This document shows, in pieces, positions 58,917 to 64,000 of a stretch of 64,000 nucleotides of DNA. Position numbers and translations under genes: made by a program. The notes below the pieces were generated by a model. That model saw nothing but the letters and a program-made list of their open reading frames with translations, was not told the origin of the DNA and ran no database searches. The DNA comes from Cephalotrichum gorgonifer (taxonomy: Eukaryota; Ascomycota; Sordariomycetes; Microascales; Microascaceae), in NCBI GenBank assembly GCA_900312665.1, contig ONZQ02000006.1, positions 515,981-579,980 of the forward strand, written 5' to 3'. Numbering within the stretch: the first letter of the stretch is position 1; every line of letters begins with the position of its first letter.

Positions 58917-60260
58917 TCACAACTCCGTCTTACTACTCGTCGCGTCCCGCTTCTCCGGCGGCGCCTTCGGCAGGTACTCTCCCAGCTCCATCCACTCGGC
59001 CGTGAAGGCCGTCACGATCTTGGCCCAGTCGTCGACGGCGCCGATGTCCAGGTGCTCGCCGTCGTCGGGGATCCCCTGGGAGTGGTGCCACTGGTCGGGG
59101 AACGGCGAGGGGATGAGGTGCAGGATGTTGACGCCGCGCGCCATGAAGGGGATGTGGTCGTCCTCGATGTAGCTGCCGCCGAAGTTCGCCGCGGGCTTCT
59201 TCGAGTCCGGGAGAAAGACGGAGCGGCCGCGGGGCGGGACGGACTGCAGGAGCTTCAGGTCCCTCATGCGCTTCTCGATCTTGGCCATGCCCTGGTAGGC
59301 CCAGTGGGTGGTGAGGAAGTAGGAGGGGATGCGGGGCCAGGGGTTCCTTGCGCCCAGGAGGTCGAGGAGGACGAAGAGGGAGATGGACTGGAGGGGGCTC
59401 TTGAAGGTCGAGGCGGCGGGGTAGAACTGGGTCTCCCAGTCTTTTGCCAGGGCCCTGTGATAAGAAAACCTGTTAGGAATTGAACGAAACATGGTAGGGG
59501 GATTATGTTTGTAAGGGTGTGTGTAAGGGTGTTTAGGGGAGGGGTTTCGCCGGCAAGGCCAAAAAGAAAAGAAGGTCAAAGAAGAGAAGAATAAAAGAAC
59601 CTACCTAGCACCATAGAGAGAGTCGGTAGAGCTCCATGACACAAAGGCCTCCTCCCCATCGAGCAGGAGGATCTGCACGCCCTTCTCCTCCTCCAGCCCC
59701 GTGCCGCCCTCGCCGTTCTCGGCCATGGCGGCCCACTTCTTCGCGAGGGCATCCTCGATACTACGCGCGGCATGCATCAGCACTGCACAGGGGGCGGCGC
59801 TGTCTGTGGCGCCGATGAACCCCTCGGGCTTCGAGAGGGTGTCGTAGTGAGCAACGAGCGTCAGACGGCTGACGTCCCCCGGCGCGGCCCATGGCGGGTC
59901 GCGGCGGAGGATGAGGTTCGCGAAGGGCACCTCCCTGTCGCCCGTGCCGGGGGTCTTGGAGGTGGAGTTGTGGATCTCGAGCGTCCACTCCGGCAGCTGC
60001 GACTTGAAGAAGTCGATGAAGTGGTGCTGCACGAAGAGGGAGTTGTCCGTGCCCGGGACGCGGGGGATCAAAATGGGCGCGAGGAGGGCGCCGGTCTTGA
60101 TGTCGAAGTCGGATCCCGCCGAGGGGATGCCGCGGAGAACGTCGTCGGAGAGCTCGGCGTAGGCGGCGGCTAGGTCGACGAGGAGGAGGAAGGCGAGGAG
60201 GAGGCGGGAGAGGAGGGAGGAGGAGGGCGGCGGCCCGGGGGTTCTGGTGATGCAGGCCAT
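58917..60260 (-). CDS. Glutaminyl-peptide cyclotransferase (M28-type, secretory)
   Basis: Two exons (60260-59605 and 59454-58917; GTAGGT donor, CACAG acceptor) give 397 residues. The enzyme converts N-terminal Gln (or Glu) of peptides to pyroglutamate. The N-terminus is a signal peptide or anchor (LLSRLLLAFLLLVDLAAA). The fold is that of M28 zinc aminopeptidases. Zinc ligands are visible in order: Asp in TLVAHYDTLSKPEGFIGATD, Glu in LLLDGEEAFVSWSSTDSLYG and His in NILHLIPSPFPDQWH. DGEEAFxxWSxxDSLYG is the hallmark of animal and fungal glutaminyl cyclases and separates them from aminopeptidases. A further conserved DDHIPFMARGVNIL stretch precedes the last ligand. The intron splits the protein right after SLYGA. 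ER/Golgi location is expected. The upstream ATG candidates are farther away and lack protein-like sequence, so MACITRTPG is chosen as start. Confidence 0.93.
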
Positions 60261-60985
60261 TTGCGCTCGCGAACGGGGGAAGGAAGGGCTGATGGATGGG
60301 GGAAGGTTGTGCCTTCGAAAGTATGTACACGAAGAGTTTAGTAGCCCATGGTCGGATTTTAGGTAGTTTATGTCATGGCGAGCGGGAGAGGTGGGTAAAT
60401 TGTCTGGTAGCCGGAGGGGGTTGTTACAAGTATTAACAAGTGTCCCAAAGTTGGACGGCCTGGGCGCATCCATCCATTTCTTGGTTCCTGGTCTTGCACT
60501 GTGGAATTCGCGTTGTCGCTCTCGAGCATGCCGTTTCTGATTCGTCCAAGATCGCCGCCCCATCTTGCCCCATTATCTGTGCGGGGTGGGATCCACCTTG
60601 AATTTCCCCTTCAATCCATTCTCAAGTACATGGATGCTCTCGCACCTACGTCAACACCTCCCCTCATTAATGCTCCGTACATTCCAATCCTACGTGCCGG
60701 GGAGTCTTCACAAGTAACTTCGGATATATAGTATTCGAACAAATCGTGGGAGTGAGCTACTGGGGAGCATCAAAGCACAGCACTAACAGGCACGGTTTTC
60801 ACTTAACTCTGGTAGCCATCGCCATAGGCGTCCGTTTAATTAGTATCTTGCTCTCGTATGCTGTAACGGGACACGACTCTAGTGTTCTTGGGATTTGATA
60901 CTCGCTAACGTCTAATTTTGAAACCCCAATGCTCGATACGACAGCCTGCTGGTAGCAGATAATATTCCATAGTTGTGATAAAGGG
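60261..60985. other. Intergenic region upstream of glutaminyl cyclase
   Basis: Contains the cyclase promoter. The right half is AT-richer than the rest of the window and leads into the decayed coiled-coil gene. No gene seen. Confidence 0.5.
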
Positions 60986-61657
60986 CTACTCGATAGGAAG
61001 TAGAATTCCAATGCCGACTCGAGCTCGGCTATGCTTGTCTCGAATGTTGCCGTTGGTGGGTAACCCGAGGGCGGTTAAAATTTGTGTCGCTTCGACATCT
61101 AAGGCAAAATATTTTATAAGTATAGTATGTTTCTGGTTAAGAGTGCAATACTTACTAGAGAGGGTAACAATATCAGACGCGGCGGCAGGGAAGTTGGGTA
61201 TCAACTCGTTTGTTGATATGTCTTTCAGACATGCCAGACGCATTCGCCCTTTCTAGGGGGGCTGTTTTCCGTCCTAGCCATTGCATTGTATCGGCTGTAA
61301 CGGAAAATAAGTATGCTAGCATTAGCAGAAAGTAAGCACAGAGTGATCAAGTAGGATGCAATCATACTCTGCACGTAACTCTGTCCTCAGCAGTCCCACA
61401 TCGGACCGGACATCACCAATCGCAGTCTGCACGTCCCTGACAGTTGTTCTCAAGCTATCGAGTTGAATTCGGATCTCTCGCAGCTCGCTTGTTATGTCGC
61501 CACGAATACCTCGGATTTCCTCTAGCAACAGAATTCCGTTGCTTCAAGCCGGAATGTTGCCATATAGGGAGATGTTTTGTGTCAGGGTCGTATAACATGA
61601 GCTCATTGCCTCAAAGTCCGGTTGTTGGCTATGTCCAAGATTGTCTTGACTAGTCAT
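60986..61657 (-). pseudogene. Decayed gene for a small coiled-coil protein, family function unknown
   Basis: Three exon-like blocks on the minus strand (61657-61368, 61294-61156, 61098-60986) are separated by introns with consensus ends (GTATGA...TTACAG, GTAAGT...CTTAG). Block 1 begins MTSQDNLGHSQQPDFEAMSS and then encodes a heptad-like coiled coil (LLEEIRGIRGDITSELREIR, then QLDSLRTTVRDVQTAIGD). It is broken by an in-frame TGA at codon 38 (61546-61544). Block 2 starts RYNAMARTENSPPRKG and then loses frame near 61245-61260 beside a run of C; the later part (MRLACLKDISTNELIPNF) is readable only in another frame. Block 3 ends QILTALGLPTNGNIRDKH... LLPIE. I recall similar small multi-copy proteins of unknown function in plant-associated Sordariomycetes. 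Stop plus frameshift suggest loss of function, but a gene model with different splicing or sequencing errors cannot be excluded. Confidence 0.65.
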
Positions 61658-62953
61658 GTTGATGGTAATAGCTGGGGAGAAAAGTTGGCGCGGGCTTGAT
61701 ATCTAGATCTAGTACTTGCTATAATGGAATATGAGGGTGGCACAACGGACCTCACGACGCGTTGAATGAATGTTGGGTTGATTCCTGAGGCTGGACAGGT
61801 ATATTCGGCAGGCCGGTATTTAACCGGCCCGTGATCACCGTGCTTGGTTGGCCATGGTGATAAGTAGGTACCCAGCTCTTGAGCACTTTTCTCCAACCTT
61901 ATTTTAATCAGCTGCATTTCCATCGGGATCGAAAAAGGTGGCGTCAAAAGCTGCCTCTTGGTATTGTTGTAGACGCCGAGGCTCCAATGCTAGGCATATC
62001 CCTACCCTAATCAATTCGGAGTCTGGCACCACGCAAGCGATCGATTTCCCAACGGACGGATCATCTCGAGGCGGTCACGGCCGCAGATACCAGTATGCAT
62101 ACGAGCACGTGGACGGGTACATGGTCCACAAAAAAAGAAAACAAAAAAGAGAAGAAGAAAAGAAGAAACAGAGGGACGTGATCAAAAAGACGAGATCCAA
62201 ATAAGAATACTCTGTACCACTAATTATTAGTACTTGTACTCTAATAATAGCCTAATTCCTATCCCTCCTCAATGAAGCAATCAGCTGCTCGTTGACAAAC
62301 ATCACCCAAGAGCTTGACTTTCACGTGTCAAAAAGAAAGGAAAAAAGACGACCATCCTGGTGATGACAAGAATTGTTGAGACCGGGCCCGCTCTCTGATT
62401 CGCTGTGACTGATAACAGGGTCCTGGGGGCGCCGCTGGCTCCAGGGGTGAGACCCGGTGGTTGTTTCCTCGAGGTTGGCACCCCCTTGATTAGGAACTTC
62501 CCGATCGGTTAGCGGGGTCGAAGGTTTGTACTTAGATACCTGCCTGTACAAGTCTTTTTTCAACGGTGGCTGGCGTACAGAATACTTGTCAACCCACCCT
62601 TTCGCCTGTCCACGCCGGGTGGGGTCAGAAAGTAGCTGCCGAGCTAGGCTCGTTAATTCTTGGATCTAGAATTCGTGGTCTCGTCGTCCCTGCAAGAAAT
62701 AGACGCGGCCCACCTCTCCTGTCCAAGTTTAGTGTCCAGTTATTACGAGCAGAGAAGAAACGCACACCGTCCAGCCTCCCCCACACGTTCGTTCATATTT
62801 CTCCCCATCGTCCTCCGTAATCCTCCACGACCGACCGACTTACGATGCCTTGCTTATAACTACGAGTACCTCGCCCTGCAGATCTACCCACACCCTCGTT
62901 GATCCACCTCCCGAATTCGAGACAAGACTGGTTGACCTTGCTCTTCCGCCGCC
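61658..62953. other. Intergenic region of 1.3 kb, AT-richer
   Basis: No gene is recognised. Purine runs near 62128-62200 create an artificial Lys/Arg/Glu frame. The last 150 bases before 62954 should be the leader of the phosphotransferase gene. Confidence 0.5.
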
Positions 62954-64000
62954 ATGGCTTTGGCTCCAAGCAAAAGTACGTGACGAGTTCTTGACCTTGA
63001 CTTTAAACGTGCCCAGTTTGTGTTTAGCCACCCTACATCGCGCTCAGGAGGAAAAGGGGGGACTTCTGCGTCCGCCAAGCTTACCACGACCCATCTCTGG
63101 CTCGGAGAACTAGCCTTGAGATGCAGCGCTGACCACCCCACTCGCGAATTTATAGGAGAAGCTGCGGCCGAGTGCATCTCGGACGAGGCCCTTAGCCACC
63201 TGAAGACCTACAAGTACTCTAGCGTCGACAAGTCACCCGTGTCGAAATACATCCTGGGACCCTACGTACGAGCGCGCCCCTCTCCTCCCCTGCTGGCGCC
63301 CGCCCACCGGGCCGCAGCCGCAGTCGGCCTTTTCCTGCCCGTCCTGGCTACCGGCAGACACATAAGCTAATCATTGGGCCCCTGAGTAGTGGAATGCCGG
63401 CGTTAAACTACTGCCCCTATGGCTCGCGCCGAACATGGTCACCCTAATAGGGTTCTTCTTCATCCTCGGCAACATTGGCCTCCTTGTTGCCTACATGCCC
63501 GATTTGGTGGGGCCGGTAAGTGACTGCCTCCCCGCGCCGCGCCGGCTTGCTTCTCTCCTAGAGCGAAGCGCATGAGAAACCAGTTGTGGTCGGACATCCC
63601 GCTGACAACACTCTTTGCGGCGCCCAGGGACCTATGTGGCTTTACTTCAGCTTCGCCTTTGGCCTGTTCATGTACCAGACGATGGATAACCTAGACGGGA
63701 AGCAGGCACGACGGACCGGCACGTCAAGCGGGCTCGGCGAGCTCTTCGACCACGGTATCGACTCCCTCAACTGCACCCTCGCTAGTCTCCTCGAGACGGC
63801 CGCCATGGGCCTCGGGACGTCCAAGTCAGGCGTCGTCACGGCGCTCTGCCCGTGCATCCCCATGTTCTTCTCCACCTGGGAGACCTACCACACCCACACT
63901 CTATACCTAGGCTACATCAACGGCCCCACCGAGGGCCTCCTGATCGCGTGCGCCATCATGATCGTCTCCGGCATCTACGGGCCCGCGGTCTGGACGCAGC
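62954..64000 (+). CDS. Choline/ethanolamine phosphotransferase, 5' part (runs off the window)
   Basis: Exons 62954-62975, 63048-63265, 63390-63515 and 63628->64000 join in frame; the 3' end is beyond the edge. The enzyme makes phosphatidylcholine or phosphatidylethanolamine from CDP-choline/CDP-ethanolamine and diacylglycerol in the ER (Cpt1/Ept1). After a short N-terminus, HLKTYKYSSVDKSPVSKYIL followed by GPYWNAGVKLLPLWLAPNMV leads into the first membrane span (TLIGFFFILGNIGLLVAYM). The CDP-alcohol phosphotransferase signature D-G-x2-A-R-x8-G-x3-D-x3-D is present as DGKQARRTGTSSGLGELFDH followed by GIDS. Further spans begin in exon 4. The start chosen is the ATG in a strong context (CCGCCATGG). 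The 22-nt first exon, joined through GTACGT and a CTCAG acceptor, keeps frame, but the ~40 residues before HLKTYKYSS are less certain than the rest. I cannot tell CPT1 from EPT1 specificity. Confidence 0.88.

Overview
This window is nuclear DNA from a filamentous ascomycete (Pezizomycotina, most likely Sordariomycetes). The evidence is short introns of about 55-110 nt with GTANGT donors and GCTAAC-type branch points, GC-rich coding exons, and a typical fungal gene set: hybrid histidine kinase, Rlm1-type MADS factor, RCO3-type sugar transporter, TAF1, Arp4 and Swp1. Genes lie singly on both strands in small groups, separated by long stretches with no recognisable gene. I saw no bacterial-style operons, tRNA genes, CRISPR arrays or intact transposons.

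Layout from left to right: a four-span membrane protein (559-1509, -); a large hybrid histidine kinase (3856-8675, +) interrupted by a 235-base assembly gap; a Meu6-type PH-domain protein with an Ala/Glu/Lys-rich tail (9917-11705, -). Then comes a 9.4 kb gene desert (11706-21065) full of short GTAC-based palindromic words. Next are mitochondrial lysyl-tRNA synthetase (21066-23259, -), divergent from actin-related protein Arp4 (23917-25464, +), and the Rlm1/MEF2-type MADS-box regulator (26501-28511, -). After a second 4.7 kb desert lies TFIID subunit TAF1 (33255-37232, -), a secreted FAS1-domain protein (38252-38982, +), and a fumarate reductase with a C-terminal cytochrome b5 domain (41582-43748, +). 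A third desert (43749-49032) precedes an RCO3-like hexose transporter/sensor (49033-51060, +) and an RBR-type E3 ubiquitin ligase (52529-54640, +) followed by orphan zinc-binding exons. Then come a small Cys-rich protein (56163-56414, -), oligosaccharyltransferase subunit Swp1 (57229-58384, -), glutaminyl-peptide cyclotransferase (58917-60260, -), a decayed coiled-coil gene (60986-61657, -), and the 5' part of a choline/ethanolamine phosphotransferase that runs off the right edge (62954->64000, +).

Most genes are housekeeping or signalling functions: transcription and chromatin (TAF1, Arp4), cell-wall stress and environmental signalling (Rlm1, histidine kinase, RCO3-like), and the secretory and membrane pathway (Swp1, glutaminyl cyclase, CEPT). 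Swp1 and glutaminyl cyclase are adjacent and both are expected to act in the secretory pathway, but nothing in the sequence shows joint regulation.

The least explained signals are: the GTAC-lattice words concentrated at 12.2-16.0 kb; an open frame inside the last intron of TAF1 that could give an alternative C-terminus without the final zinc-knuckle cysteine; the unplaced Cys/His-rich exons downstream of the RBR ligase; the short FFGKKDKK-like motif used three times in the Meu6-type tail; and the mutated coiled-coil pseudogene. Exon boundaries below were derived by hand from splice consensus and frame continuity. Family names rest on recognition of motifs, not on database searches.
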